Shown here one piece after another: positions 51,181-60,317 of a DNA stretch of 64,000 nt. Source of the DNA: Acutalibacter sp. (lineage in GTDB: Bacteria > Bacillota > Clostridia > Oscillospirales > Acutalibacteraceae); contig JAHHRN010000006.1 of the NCBI GenBank assembly GCA_020025775.1, positions 83,418 through 147,417 on the forward strand, in the 5' to 3' direction. Positions within the stretch are counted from its first letter, which is position 1. The number at the start of each line of letters is the position of its first letter. A model generated the notes under the pieces. It was not told where the DNA came from and did not search any database. It saw only the letters and a list, made by a program, of their open reading frames with translations. The position numbers were made by a program, and so were the translations under genes.

Positions 51181-53739
51181 TTATTTGCGGCAGGTTTCCT
51201 GCAATTTTAAAATCGCATCCTGCACTTCGTTTTTCAGGACTTCGACGTCCTTGTTTTCGGGATAAATCGCATCGCCGAAGGTGACATCGAGCGGGAAGCG
51301 ACGCATATGCTTCCAATCATAGAAGCGCATCATCTTTTTGCCCTTGGGGAAGACCTCGAACGCGCCGTTGACATAGGCAGGCACAATCGGTACATCGGCA
51401 TCAATTGAAAGCACAGCCGCGCCGCTCTTCATCTCGCGGAAGATACCGTCTTCGCTTCGGGTGCCTTCGGGATGAATCACAACGCCCCAGCCCTCGTGTA
51501 ATCTCTGGGTGAGGTTGTTCATGGTTTTCATATTAATACCGCTACGGTCCACGGGTACCATGCCGGCGGCTTTAATTAGCTTGCGGCTGAACGGGTCATT
51601 TCTAAAGAGCTCTTTTTTCGCCATACAGCAAAGCTTTTTAAAGCGTTCTTTAGAGAATGCGGAAGAAATGAACAAAAAGTCAATTTTTGAAACGTGGTTG
51701 GCGCAAATAATGAAGCCCTTATCCTGCGGCACTTTTTCGACATTGTGCACCTGCAATTTGTAGCAGTTCTGTGCCATATTTCTGAAAAAGGCATAGGTAC
51801 GATAGTCGCCGTTAGACTTATCCTGCGGATAGTTAATATGCTCCTGACCGATGGTCTGTTTCTTGTCCGCTTTATTTTGGAGCGCCAAAACAATATCCTC
51901 GACGGTCATTTCATCGAAATAAAAGCTTTCAATATTGGTTTTATAAATATCCTCAAGCTCAAGTGCCAAATTGATAGCGCTTAAAGAGTCGATGGAAAGC
52001 TCGGAGAAAATCTTCGTTTCGGGCTTTACCTCAGCTATTTCGGTATTGGCAATTCTTGCAACGACCTCACAAACACGGGAGAGCATATCGTCTTCCTGCG
52101 GTTCTGCCGAATTGGTTTGCATTGCACCGTTCTTCGTTTCGGCAAGTGCACGCTGTTTTAAGAGATAGCGCTTCGGCTTCTGGAGCGAGGTACGCGGGAT
52201 TTCTTCTACAAAGTGGGTTTTCGCAATGCGCATATTCTGCACAAGCTTTGTACCGATTTCTTTCATCTGCTTCATGATTTGCTCACGGTCGGCAGAGGAT
52301 TTATTTTCGGGCACGATAAAGGCGTGAATCTCGTCGTAATTCGTCTCTTCATTCGGTACACCGCAGATAACGAATTCTTTTACGCCGCGCAGGGAGGAGT
52401 ATTTTTCTTCCAAATCATCGGGCGTAATCTTTTTACCGGAAGCAAGAACGATATTTTCTTTGCTTCTGCCCGTAATGCGGATACAGCCGTTGGCATCCTG
52501 CTCACCGAGGTCACCAGTTTTGAACCAGCCGTCTTCAGTAAAGGCTTCTTTGGTCGCTTCGGGGTCTCTGAAATAGCCCTTCATCATATAGGGGGATTTA
52601 ATGAGAATTTCGCCTGCGTCACTGAATTTCACCTGCACCGCCGGATAGGGCACACCGCAGGAATCCGTGTGGATATCCTCGGGGCGGTTACCGATAGTCG
52701 GGATATTCGTTTCGGAAGCACCGTAGGTCAAAAGCAGATTGAAGCCGGTTCCGTAATAAAATTCCGCCACGTCCTTATTTAAGGGTGCACCTGCAGAGCA
52801 TACAAACTCCAGCGCACCGCCGAATGCATCATGAATGGATTTAAAGAGCTTTTTACCGAGCAGACTGCCGTTTTTGTGGCGCGCCTTTAAGCAAATCGGG
52901 AAAAAGGTTTTAAACATTGTCGCGGTCATGGGGTTGCTTTTGATTTTACGCATAATCTGCGTCATGAAAAGCTCGTAGACCTTCGGTACAGCCGGCAAAA
53001 CCGTAGGGTGATATTCTTGGAATGCACCGAGCACGGCATCCGCACTGAGGGATTCGATATAATGCACACCGCCGCCGACAAGAAGCGGCCCTAAAACCAG
53101 ACAAATCACGCCATAGATATGGCTGTTCGGAATAATCGCCAAGAAGCGACTGTCGGACTGCAAATGCTGCACCTCAATCGTCATTTGTGTGGTATTGATG
53201 AGGTTATCGTGGCAATGCATAATGCCTGCCGCACGTCGGGTTGTGCCGGACGAAAAGATAATACAAGCTAATGTTTCATCGGGGTCAACCGTCGGCTCTA
53301 AATCAGCGGAAACTGCCTTTAAGGAATCCTCGAACGGCTCGCCGGTGAGAATATTGAACACCGGGAATTTATAAGACGGCAAGGTGTCGAATTTTGCATA
53401 GGTTTTCGGGGAAAAGAACGCCGCACGCACGTCGGACTGCTCAATAAAGCTATCAATTTCCGCCGCAGTTAAAGAGGCATCAATGAGTGCCGCGGTGCAG
53501 GAAAGCTTACAAGAAGCGAGGAACGCAATCGTCCACTCGGGGCAGCCTTCACTGGCAAAGGCAATGCGGTCACCGGGTTTTACACCTGCTTGTTTTAGGG
53601 CTTCGGCATAACGCTCGGCAAGCTTTAGAACTTCCCCGTAGGTATAAAGTCTCATACTGCCATCATTCAGACGAATGGACATTGCGCGTTTATCGGGGTG
53701 TTTACTATTGATTTCATATACGGTCTCGTAAATGTTCAT
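51181..53739 (-). CDS. AMP-dependent ligase / acyl carrier protein / PlsC-type acyltransferase fusion
   Basis: An 852-residue three-domain protein. Residues 1-535 are an AMP-forming acyl ligase: A3 SSGTT at 163-167, A5 YGASETNIP, A7 FKTGDLGEQD and the A10 lysine in SLQKPKR. Residues 549-625 are an acyl carrier domain with the phosphopantetheine Ser near 585 in SIDSLSA. Residues 660-852 are a PlsC-like acyltransferase with NHVSKID and HPEGTRSEDG. It may activate a fatty acid, hold it on its own ACP and transfer it to an acceptor, like Aas with the order reversed. The A3 loop lacks the usual GxPKG. The gene stands alone. Confidence 0.85.
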   Translation of the reverse strand: MNIYETVYEINSKHPDKRAMSIRLNDGSMRLYTYGEVLKLAERYAEALKQAGVKPGDRIAFASEGCPEWTIAFLASCKLSCTAALIDASLTAAEIDSFIEQSDVRAAFFSPKTYAKFDTLPSYKFPVFNILTGEPFEDSLKAVSADLEPTVDPDETLACIIFSSGTTRRAAGIMHCHDNLINTTQMTIEVQHLQSDSRFLAIIPNSHIYGVICLVLGPLLVGGGVHYIESLSADAVLGAFQEYHPTVLPAVPKVYELFMTQIMRKIKSNPMTATMFKTFFPICLKARHKNGSLLGKKLFKSIHDAFGGALEFVCSAGAPLNKDVAEFYYGTGFNLLLTYGASETNIPTIGNRPEDIHTDSCGVPYPAVQVKFSDAGEILIKSPYMMKGYFRDPEATKEAFTEDGWFKTGDLGEQDANGCIRITGRSKENIVLASGKKITPDDLEEKYSSLRGVKEFVICGVPNEETNYDEIHAFIVPENKSSADREQIMKQMKEIGTKLVQNMRIAKTHFVEEIPRTSLQKPKRYLLKQRALAETKNGAMQTNSAEPQEDDMLSRVCEVVARIANTEIAEVKPETKIFSELSIDSLSAINLALELEDIYKTNIESFYFDEMTVEDIVLALQNKADKKQTIGQEHINYPQDKSNGDYRTYAFFRNMAQNCYKLQVHNVEKVPQDKGFIICANHVSKIDFLFISSAFSKERFKKLCCMAKKELFRNDPFSRKLIKAAGMVPVDRSGINMKTMNNLTQRLHEGWGVVIHPEGTRSEDGIFREMKSGAAVLSIDADVPIVPAYVNGAFEVFPKGKKMMRFYDWKHMRRFPLDVTFGDAIYPENKDVEVLKNEVQDAILKLQETCRK

Positions 53740-53879
53740 TTTTTTCTCCGTTTCCAGCTTTATCCAAAAGTTATGAAAATTGCCTAATATAAAGAAGATT
53801 TTATCACAACATTTTTTCTATGTCAAACGAAAACAGCGTTCTTTTATAGTTTATTCACACTTTTCGTGCGTCTCGATTC

Positions 53880-53908
53880 TTGCAAAAAGCGGTTAAAAAT
53901 GGTATAGT
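53880..53908 (+). promoter_or_regulatory. Promoter candidate for tex
   Basis: TTGCAA (53880-53885), 17-bp spacer, TATAGT (53903-53908). Confidence 0.55.
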
Positions 53909-53947
53909 AAACTTTAGTTATGTTCTAACAGAAAGGAACTTTATTTT

Positions 53948-56113
53948 ATGGATTTTAAAGACAGACTCGCAAAAGAATTTGACATAAAGCCGTGGCAGGC
54001 AGAAGCAGTTATCGGACTGCATGACGAAGGCGCTACCGTCCCCTTCATTGCCCGTTACCGTAAAGAAGCGCATGGCTCTTTAAATGAGCAAACCATTCAC
54101 AGTCTTTTGGAGCGTCTCGACTATTTAAGACGCTTTGAAGAAAGAAAAGAAGAAATCTTCAAGGCGATTGATGCCGAAGGCAAGATGACCCAGGAAATCG
54201 AAAAGGCTCTCTCCTCTGCGCAGACGCTTTCAGAGCTTGAGGACATCTATATGCCCTATAAAAAGAAAAGAAGAACCCGTGCTTCTGTTGCAAAAGAAAA
54301 AGGCTTAGAGCCGCTCGCAGATTATTTGGAAGCGCAGGAAGCAAATGCAGACCCGTATAAAGAAGCCGAAGCCTATCTCAGTGAAGAAAAAGAAGTCGCG
54401 ACAATAGAAGATGCTTTAAACGGTGCTAAGGATATTTTGGCAGAACGCGCTTCGGAAAATGCGGAAATCCGCCGCAGACTGCGTAATCTTTTTTCGGTGG
54501 TCGGCACAATCTCTGTCACCGCTGAGGACAAGGAAAAAGACAGCGTTTACACCCAGTATTATGATTACTCTGAGCCTGTAAAAACGATTCCCGACCACAG
54601 AATCCTTGCGATGAACCGCGGCGAAAAGGAAGGCTTTTTAAAGGTAAGCTGTGAAATCCCGATTGAAAAAGCACAAAGAGCCTTGGAAAGCGAAATGATA
54701 AAAAATCCCGTATCGCCCTGCGCCGTACTTTTAAAAGAAGCCTTGGAGGACAGCTACAATCGTCTGCTTGCCCCCTCTATGGCAAGAGAAACTAGAAACA
54801 CCTTAACCGAGCGTGCCAGCGCCGGTGCGATTCAAAACTTCGGCTCGAATCTGCACGCCCTGTTGATGCAGCCGCCCGTTCGCGACAAAGTTACCTTAGG
54901 CTTAGACCCCGGCTACCGTACCGGCTGTAAGGTTGCCGTTACCGACGGCACAGGCAAGGTGCTCGACACAGGCGTGATTTACATCACCCATTCTGAAGCG
55001 CAAAAGCAAAATGCTAAAGAAACCGTGAAGCGTCTCATCAAAAAACACGGCGTAGAGGTTATTTCTATCGGCAACGGCACAGCTTCTAAAGAAACGGAAA
55101 TTTTCGTCAGTGATTTGATTAAAGAAATCCCCGAAAAGGTCGCTTACATGGTCGTCAGCGAAGCGGGTGCTTCCGTTTACTCCGCCAGCAAGCTCGCCGC
55201 AGAAGAATTCCCGCAGTTTGACTTAACACTCCGCAGTGCCGTCAGCATTGCAAGAAGACTCCAGGACCCGCTTTCCGAGCTGGTTAAAATTGAACCGAAA
55301 GCCATTGGTGTTGGGCAATATCAGCACGATATGCCGAAAAAAGAGCTTGAAAGTGAGCTTGCTTACGTTGTAGAATCCTGCGTAAACAGTGTCGGTGTCG
55401 ATTTGAATACCGCTTCCGCGCCCCTTTTAGAGCATGTTTCGGGCATTTCCTCTGCCGTTGCAAAAAACATTGTCGCCTACCGTGAGGAAAACGGCAGATT
55501 CAAAAACAGAACGGCACTCAAGAAAGTGGCAAAGCTCGGCCCGAAAGCGTTTGAACAATCCGCAGGCTTTTTGCGCATTGCAGACGGTGAAAATCCCTTA
55601 GATAGAACCGCTGTGCATCCCGAAAGCTACAAGGCAGCCAAGGCACTTTTAAAAGAGCTTTCGTTTAAAGAAAGTGAAATCGGCACGGAAAAGATGCAGG
55701 ACTTACGAAAGAAGGCAGAAGAAGTCGGTCTTTCAGCGCTCAGTGAAAAAATCGGTGTCGGTGTACCGACCCTCAAAGATATTTTGGAAGAACTCATCAA
55801 GCCCGGCAGAGACCCCAGAGGCGAACTGCCGCCGGCTGAGCTTCGCACCGACGTTATGGACATGAATGACCTGAAAGAAGGCATGGTCTTAAAGGGCACG
55901 GTACGCAATATTGTGGACTTCGGTGCTTTTGTAGACATTGGTGTGCATGAGGACGGCCTGGTGCACATTTCGCAGATGTCCAATAAATTCATTAAGCACC
56001 CGAGCGAAGTGGTAAAACTCGGCGACCGTGTCGAAGTTACCGTGCTTTCCGTAGATAGCAAAAAGGGCAGAATCGGTCTTTCGATGAAAAAGCCGCCCAT
56101 GCCCGCAAAATAA
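53948..56113 (+). CDS. tex: Tex-family transcription accessory protein
   Basis: A 721-residue Tex protein that binds nucleic acid and affects transcription. Domains in order: N-terminal helical Tex domain (IARYRKEAHGSLNE), YqgF/RNase-H-like domain (TLGLDPGYRTGCKVAV), helix-hairpin-helix repeats (LGPKAFEQSAGFLRI) and a C-terminal S1 domain (GTVRNIVDFGAFVDIGVHEDG). Length is usual. It is a single gene with its own promoter. Its last codons run into a bidirectional terminator region. Confidence 0.95.
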   Translation: MDFKDRLAKEFDIKPWQAEAVIGLHDEGATVPFIARYRKEAHGSLNEQTIHSLLERLDYLRRFEERKEEIFKAIDAEGKMTQEIEKALSSAQTLSELEDIYMPYKKKRRTRASVAKEKGLEPLADYLEAQEANADPYKEAEAYLSEEKEVATIEDALNGAKDILAERASENAEIRRRLRNLFSVVGTISVTAEDKEKDSVYTQYYDYSEPVKTIPDHRILAMNRGEKEGFLKVSCEIPIEKAQRALESEMIKNPVSPCAVLLKEALEDSYNRLLAPSMARETRNTLTERASAGAIQNFGSNLHALLMQPPVRDKVTLGLDPGYRTGCKVAVTDGTGKVLDTGVIYITHSEAQKQNAKETVKRLIKKHGVEVISIGNGTASKETEIFVSDLIKEIPEKVAYMVVSEAGASVYSASKLAAEEFPQFDLTLRSAVSIARRLQDPLSELVKIEPKAIGVGQYQHDMPKKELESELAYVVESCVNSVGVDLNTASAPLLEHVSGISSAVAKNIVAYREENGRFKNRTALKKVAKLGPKAFEQSAGFLRIADGENPLDRTAVHPESYKAAKALLKELSFKESEIGTEKMQDLRKKAEEVGLSALSEKIGVGVPTLKDILEELIKPGRDPRGELPPAELRTDVMDMNDLKEGMVLKGTVRNIVDFGAFVDIGVHEDGLVHISQMSNKFIKHPSEVVKLGDRVEVTVLSVDSKKGRIGLSMKKPPMPAK

Positions 56114-56158
56114 CCTTTTTGTGCGTTTGCGCCACTCTTAGAATAAAAACAAAACATT

Positions 56159-56194
56159 TCAAAAGCCCCACACCAGACGGTGCGGGGCTTTTAC
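56159..56194. terminator. Bidirectional terminator tex/als operon
   Basis: AAAAGCCCCACACC (56161-56174) pairs with GGTGCGGGGCTTTT (56179-56192), with one wobble/mismatch, better on the reverse strand. Confidence 0.75.
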
Positions 56195-56196
56195 TT

Positions 56197-56679
56197 TTAC
56201 ATAAAGAATTCGGTGTTTTCAGTTTCAGTAGCTTCGATGTGGGCAATTTGGTCGAGGCGATTTTGATGTCTACCACCCTCGTATTTGCCGAGAAGCCACG
56301 CATCGACAATCATAAAAGCCAAGCCGTCTCCCACAACACGCGCACCCATGGCGAGGATATTGGAATCATTATGCTGACGGGAAAGCAGGGCGGAATACGG
56401 TTCACTACAGCAGACAGCGCGAACGCCGTGGACTTTATTCGCCGCAATGGAAATGCCCACGCCTGTGCCGCAGACGAGAATACCGCGTCCATATTCGCCC
56501 GAAGCGACCGCTTTACCGACCGCTTCACCGTAGAGCGGATAGTCACAGCGTTCCTCATTGCACGTACCGAAATCCTTCACGAAATAGCCAAGTTCTAAAA
56601 GATGCGCTTTGATTTTTTCTTTGAGCGGATAACCTGCATGGTCACTGCCGATGGCGACAGCAAAGGTCTGTTCTGCCAA
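56197..56679 (-). CDS. rpiB: Ribose/allose 5(6)-phosphate isomerase B
   Basis: A 160-residue RpiB-type isomerase. The phosphate and acid/base motifs are GSDHAGYPLKE at the N-terminus, GILVCGTGVGISIAANK with the active Cys, and SRQHNDSNILAMGARVVG. RpiB-family enzymes also act on D-allose 6-phosphate, and this is the last gene of the als operon, 3 bp after alsB, so the enzyme probably converts allose 6-phosphate to allulose 6-phosphate. Confidence 0.85.
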   Translation of the reverse strand: MAEQTFAVAIGSDHAGYPLKEKIKAHLLELGYFVKDFGTCNEERCDYPLYGEAVGKAVASGEYGRGILVCGTGVGISIAANKVHGVRAVCCSEPYSALLSRQHNDSNILAMGARVVGDGLAFMIVDAWLLGKYEGGRHQNRLDQIAHIEATETENTEFFM

Positions 56680-56682
56680 GGC

Positions 56683-57684
56683 TCAGCCCTCCTGCTCGAC
56701 GATATAGGAATCGACGGGAATCATGGGCGGCTCTTTTCCTTTATCCATGGGATTTCCTGCCTTGACCTCTTCAATCATACGGCGAAGAGATGCCGCACCG
56801 ATTTCTTTGGGGTCCTGTGCCACGGTGGCGGTGAGCTCCTTGGCTTTTACGCTTTGAATCGCTTCTTCTGCGCCGTCTGTACCCACAACCAGCACCTTGC
56901 CGAGCTTACCGGCATTCTTGACTGCCTGCAAAGCACCGAGTGCCATGGTGTCGTTACAGCAGTAAATACCCTTTAAATTCGGATGCTTTTGAAGAAGGCT
57001 GGCGGCAGTGTCGAGGGCTTTCTGTCTATCCCAATCGGCAGGCTGAGAAGCAATCAGTGTTACGGCATTTGCCTTTTTAAAGGCGTTTTCCGCACCCTGT
57101 TTTCTGGCTTCGCCGGAGGCGTTGCCTGCCTTGCCTTCGATAATGGCAACCTCACCGCCGTCTTTTAATTTGCTGATGATATATTCTGCACCCTTTTCGC
57201 CGACCTTGACGTTATCGGTTGTAGCAAAACCGATGACAGAGCCGCCGGCGTTTTTAAGGCTTTCCATATCAATCTTTTCATCAATATTCATCACGTAAAT
57301 GCCTTTTTGATTTGCCGCGGCGATACCGTTAATGAGGTTGGTCGGGGAAAGCGGTGCAACACCGATCGCTTTGTAGCCTTTCGCAATGCAGTTTTCTAAA
57401 ATGCGAAGCTGACCTTCGGTATCCTCTTCGTTGTTTGCCGCGAAAATATCGACCTTGACGCCCTGTTTTTTCGCTTCTTCTTCGATACCCGTTTTCATCT
57501 TTGCCCAGAAATCGTTGGAAAGGGTTTTCAAAATCACCGCATATTCCGTTTTTTTCGGGTTCATGTCCTCGGGCATGGTGGGCATACTGGGTTTTTGCGC
57601 CATTTCTTCTTTGCCACATGCCGCGAAAGCAAACAAGCTGAGCACGACGGTGCAGGCAAGCACAAGGCTGAGTAGTTTTTTCAT
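56683..57684 (-). CDS. alsB: D-allose ABC importer, periplasmic-type binding lipoprotein
   Basis: A 333-residue sugar-binding lipoprotein. Signal peptide MKKLLSLVLACTVVLSLFAF ends at a lipobox AAC, Cys23. The mature part reads closely like E. coli AlsB over long stretches: EYAVILKTLSNDFWAKMKTG, VNIDEKIDM-type motif (VMNIDEKIDM), VAIIEGKAGNASGEAR and SQPADWDRQKALD. That makes D-allose the most likely substrate. It is the fifth gene of the operon. It has a Met/Pro-rich spacer after the lipobox, unlike E. coli. Confidence 0.9.
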   Translation of the reverse strand: MKKLLSLVLACTVVLSLFAFAACGKEEMAQKPSMPTMPEDMNPKKTEYAVILKTLSNDFWAKMKTGIEEEAKKQGVKVDIFAANNEEDTEGQLRILENCIAKGYKAIGVAPLSPTNLINGIAAANQKGIYVMNIDEKIDMESLKNAGGSVIGFATTDNVKVGEKGAEYIISKLKDGGEVAIIEGKAGNASGEARKQGAENAFKKANAVTLIASQPADWDRQKALDTAASLLQKHPNLKGIYCCNDTMALGALQAVKNAGKLGKVLVVGTDGAEEAIQSVKAKELTATVAQDPKEIGAASLRRMIEEVKAGNPMDKGKEPPMIPVDSYIVEQEG

Positions 57685-57713
57685 AAAATTCCTCTTTTCT
57701 TTAGAATCATCTT

Positions 57714-58643
57714 CTATTTAAAATCGGCTTTCGCCGCCGATGGACTGTAAAATGAACTATGCACGGAAAATCCGGCGCCGCGCACCGCACTTTCTTCGGT
57801 GTGGTCTAAAAAATGCATTTCGAGTGTTTTATAAGGATAAGGTTTTCTTAAATGCTTTAAGATTTCCGTCTTTAAAAGCTCGCGCGGAAAAGACGGCATA
57901 TAGAGCACGCCGCCTGAAAGAATCACCGCTTCGGGATCTAAAATATTGATTTCCGTCGCAATGGGGAGCGCCAAATCTCGAACAAATTTTTCTAAAACGG
58001 GATGATTACCGAAGAGCTCAAACAAAAAGTGCACATCTTCACGCGGAAAATACTGCTTGGCGAGCACCTCTAAATAGCGACCCGACATACGGGTTTCGGC
58101 ACAGCCCAGATTGCCGCAGGTACATTCTTCCGTAACATCATACAGCGGAATGTGCCCCAGTTCCCCTGCCGCGCCGTTTCTACCGCGATACAGTTCGCCG
58201 TTTATATAGAGGGCATTACCGAGTCCTGTGCCTACATAAAAGCCCAAAACGCTCTCTTTATTTTCGAGAGAAAGCGTTTTTAAATCGTCGAGGAGCAAGA
58301 AATTTACATCCCTGTCTAAAAACACAGGCAGGGAAAGTGCCTCTTCCAAATCCCTTACAAAGTGTTCCCCCTCGAAGCCTTTTAAATTCGGGGTGGAAAG
58401 AATTCTAAGGCAATCTCTGCTCACGAGAGACGGCACACCGATGCCCACCCCTAAAATTTGTTCTTCTAAAGTATGCGCTTTTATATAGTCTTTTATGCGC
58501 GTGGCAAGCTGACGGGCGGCATCGGCTTCTCTAAAAATACGGCTGCTGTTCTTTTCAAAATGCCGCGTTCTGCCGTCGGCATCTACCGTACCGATGCGGA
58601 AATTCGTGCCGCCTATATCTATTCCTATCGCAAAAGGTTTCAT
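57714..58643 (-). CDS. alsK: ROK-family kinase, probable D-allose kinase
   Basis: A 309-residue ROK kinase. The ATP motif is AIGIDIGGTNFRIGT at the N-terminus, the catalytic Asp lies in VFLDRDVNFLL, and the ROK zinc motif in CTCGNLGCAETRMSG with GAAGELGHIPL before it. The position in a complete als operon indicates D-allose 6-kinase. ATG at 58643 has an AAAGGAG site. It is followed by alsB at 29 bp. Confidence 0.85.
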   Translation of the reverse strand: MKPFAIGIDIGGTNFRIGTVDADGRTRHFEKNSSRIFREADAARQLATRIKDYIKAHTLEEQILGVGIGVPSLVSRDCLRILSTPNLKGFEGEHFVRDLEEALSLPVFLDRDVNFLLLDDLKTLSLENKESVLGFYVGTGLGNALYINGELYRGRNGAAGELGHIPLYDVTEECTCGNLGCAETRMSGRYLEVLAKQYFPREDVHFLFELFGNHPVLEKFVRDLALPIATEINILDPEAVILSGGVLYMPSFPRELLKTEILKHLRKPYPYKTLEMHFLDHTEESAVRGAGFSVHSSFYSPSAAKADFK

Positions 58644-58653
58644 GGCTTCTCCT

Positions 58654-59334
58654 TTAAAGATTTTCTGTGGCTTTTGCAAAATTCTCGAGCATTTTTTCGT
58701 AAGCGGTATTCAAATCCTCATCTAACGAAAAGAGTCCCGAACTACCAACCACAAACACCTCTGCGCCGGCGGATTTTAAATCTCGGAAGGTGTGCTCGTT
58801 ACAACCGCCATCCACTTCGATTTGGAAGCTGTAGCCCGTTTTTTCTTTTAAATTGCGCAGCATCTCGATTTTCGGCAGCATTTCTTCAATAAAAGGCTGA
58901 CCCGCAAAGCCGGGGTCTACCGTCATCACCGTCACGGTTTTAAGGCGACCCAGATAATATTCAATCGCTTCCAAAGGCGTAGCGGGGCAAATCGTGACCC
59001 CCGCTTCCATGTCGAGGGCTTCGATTTGATTGAGCACTCGAAAAGCATTATGCTCTATCGTTTCCGCCTGGGGGCTGATGAGCGTTGCCCCTGCCTCCTT
59101 TAAAGGCAAGAGATAAAGAGACGGTTCGGTCACCATGAGGTGACAATCGAGGGGTTTTTTCGCGACCTTAGCGAATGCCGCCACGAAATCGGGCGAGAGT
59201 GTGATATTCGGGACAAAATGTCCGTCCATAATATCCACATGATAGCAGTCGCAAAGCGGATTTAAAATTTCTGCCTGTTCTTTCAGCTTTAAAAAATCCA
59301 TACACATAAGAGATGGACTGAATTTTGCCTGCAT
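58654..59334 (-). CDS. alsE: D-allulose-6-phosphate 3-epimerase
   Basis: A 226-residue epimerase of the ribulose-phosphate epimerase family. It reads like E. coli AlsE: SPSLMCMDFLKLKEQAE, YHVDIMDGHFVPNITLSPDF, KPLDCHLMVTEPSLY and VMTVDPGFAGQPFIEEML. The metal residues (His34/Asp36-like in HVDIMD, His66-like and Asp in VDPGFAG) are intact. It converts allulose 6-phosphate to fructose 6-phosphate. Start at ATG 59334 has a good AAAGGAG site. Confidence 0.95.
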   Translation of the reverse strand: MQAKFSPSLMCMDFLKLKEQAEILNPLCDCYHVDIMDGHFVPNITLSPDFVAAFAKVAKKPLDCHLMVTEPSLYLLPLKEAGATLISPQAETIEHNAFRVLNQIEALDMEAGVTICPATPLEAIEYYLGRLKTVTVMTVDPGFAGQPFIEEMLPKIEMLRNLKEKTGYSFQIEVDGGCNEHTFRDLKSAGAEVFVVGSSGLFSLDEDLNTAYEKMLENFAKATENL

Positions 59335-59348
59335 TTTGTTCTCCTTTC

Positions 59349-60308
59349 TCATCGCTTTTCGGCTACGAATCGGTCAAGGGCAACAGAACCGATAATGAGC
59401 GCACCCATAACGACCTGCTGAAGCGTGCTCGAGAGTGCCAGAATGTTCATACCGAAGTTGATGACGCCGATAATGAGACCACCCATAACCACGCCGAAGA
59501 TTTTACCCTTACCGCCGAAAAAGCTTGTGCCGCCGATGATTGCCGCCGCGATAGCATAGGTTTCAAAACCCGTAGCCGCGGCAGGCTCTGCTGAGCCGAC
59601 ACGACCGAGCAGTACGATGCCGGCAAGACCGGCGCAAAGACCCGAAATCACAAACACAATCGCAGTATGCAGTTTAATGTTGATACCCGAATACCACGCC
59701 GCTTCGCGGTTGCCGCCGAGGGCGTATATATTTCTACCGAGCTTTGTTTTCTTGGTTAAAAAAGATAAAATCAAGGCTGTGACAATCGCAATCAGCGCCA
59801 CAACCGGTACAATACCGAAATTTTTAGAAAGCATAGCGGTAAAGCTTGCAGGGAAGCCAAACACGGCACTGGAGTTCGAAATAATCAAAGTAATGCCTCT
59901 GAAAATCGCCTGTGTGCCGAGGGTAATGATAAAGGGATGCAGGCCTGTACCGTTGACTAAAAGGCCGTTTAAAAGCCCTAAAAAGGCACCCAGAAGCAAG
60001 CCTAAGATCATGCACAATGCAACGGGTAAGCCGTAAGTCATCAGCTTTGCCGTCACCATACCGGTGAGTGCGACTACAGAACCAACGGAAAGGTCGATAC
60101 CCGCAATCAAAATGGCGAAAAACTCGCCCATAGCAATTAAAATATTGACAGAGCTTTGGGCTAAAATCTGCGTCACGGTGGAGGGCATAAAGAAATTTTC
60201 GGGATTAGCAATCGCCAAAATCGCCAGAAGTAAAATCAAAATACCAAAGGTACCGTATTTTTGCCAAATCGCCTGAAAGCTCATTTTTTCTGTTTTCTTT
60301 CGTTCCAT
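59349..60308 (-). CDS. alsC: D-allose ABC importer, permease
   Basis: A 319-residue permease of the RbsC/AlsC type with about eight to ten membrane helices. Family features are ILIAMGEFFAILIAGIDLSVG, NGLLVNGTGLHPFIITLGTQ, and RGITLI, with the ICL motif EAAWYSGI. The gene is second in the operon, 9 bp after alsA. The substrate is inferred from the operon. Confidence 0.85.
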   Translation of the reverse strand: MERKKTEKMSFQAIWQKYGTFGILILLLAILAIANPENFFMPSTVTQILAQSSVNILIAMGEFFAILIAGIDLSVGSVVALTGMVTAKLMTYGLPVALCMILGLLLGAFLGLLNGLLVNGTGLHPFIITLGTQAIFRGITLIISNSSAVFGFPASFTAMLSKNFGIVPVVALIAIVTALILSFLTKKTKLGRNIYALGGNREAAWYSGINIKLHTAIVFVISGLCAGLAGIVLLGRVGSAEPAAATGFETYAIAAAIIGGTSFFGGKGKIFGVVMGGLIIGVINFGMNILALSSTLQQVVMGALIIGSVALDRFVAEKR

Positions 60309-60317
60309 TGTTTCACC

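Noticed and set aside
52213..52782. 189-codon plus-strand frame inside the ligase fusion gene
   Set aside because: Antisense shadow; ligase motifs on the reverse strand are clear.
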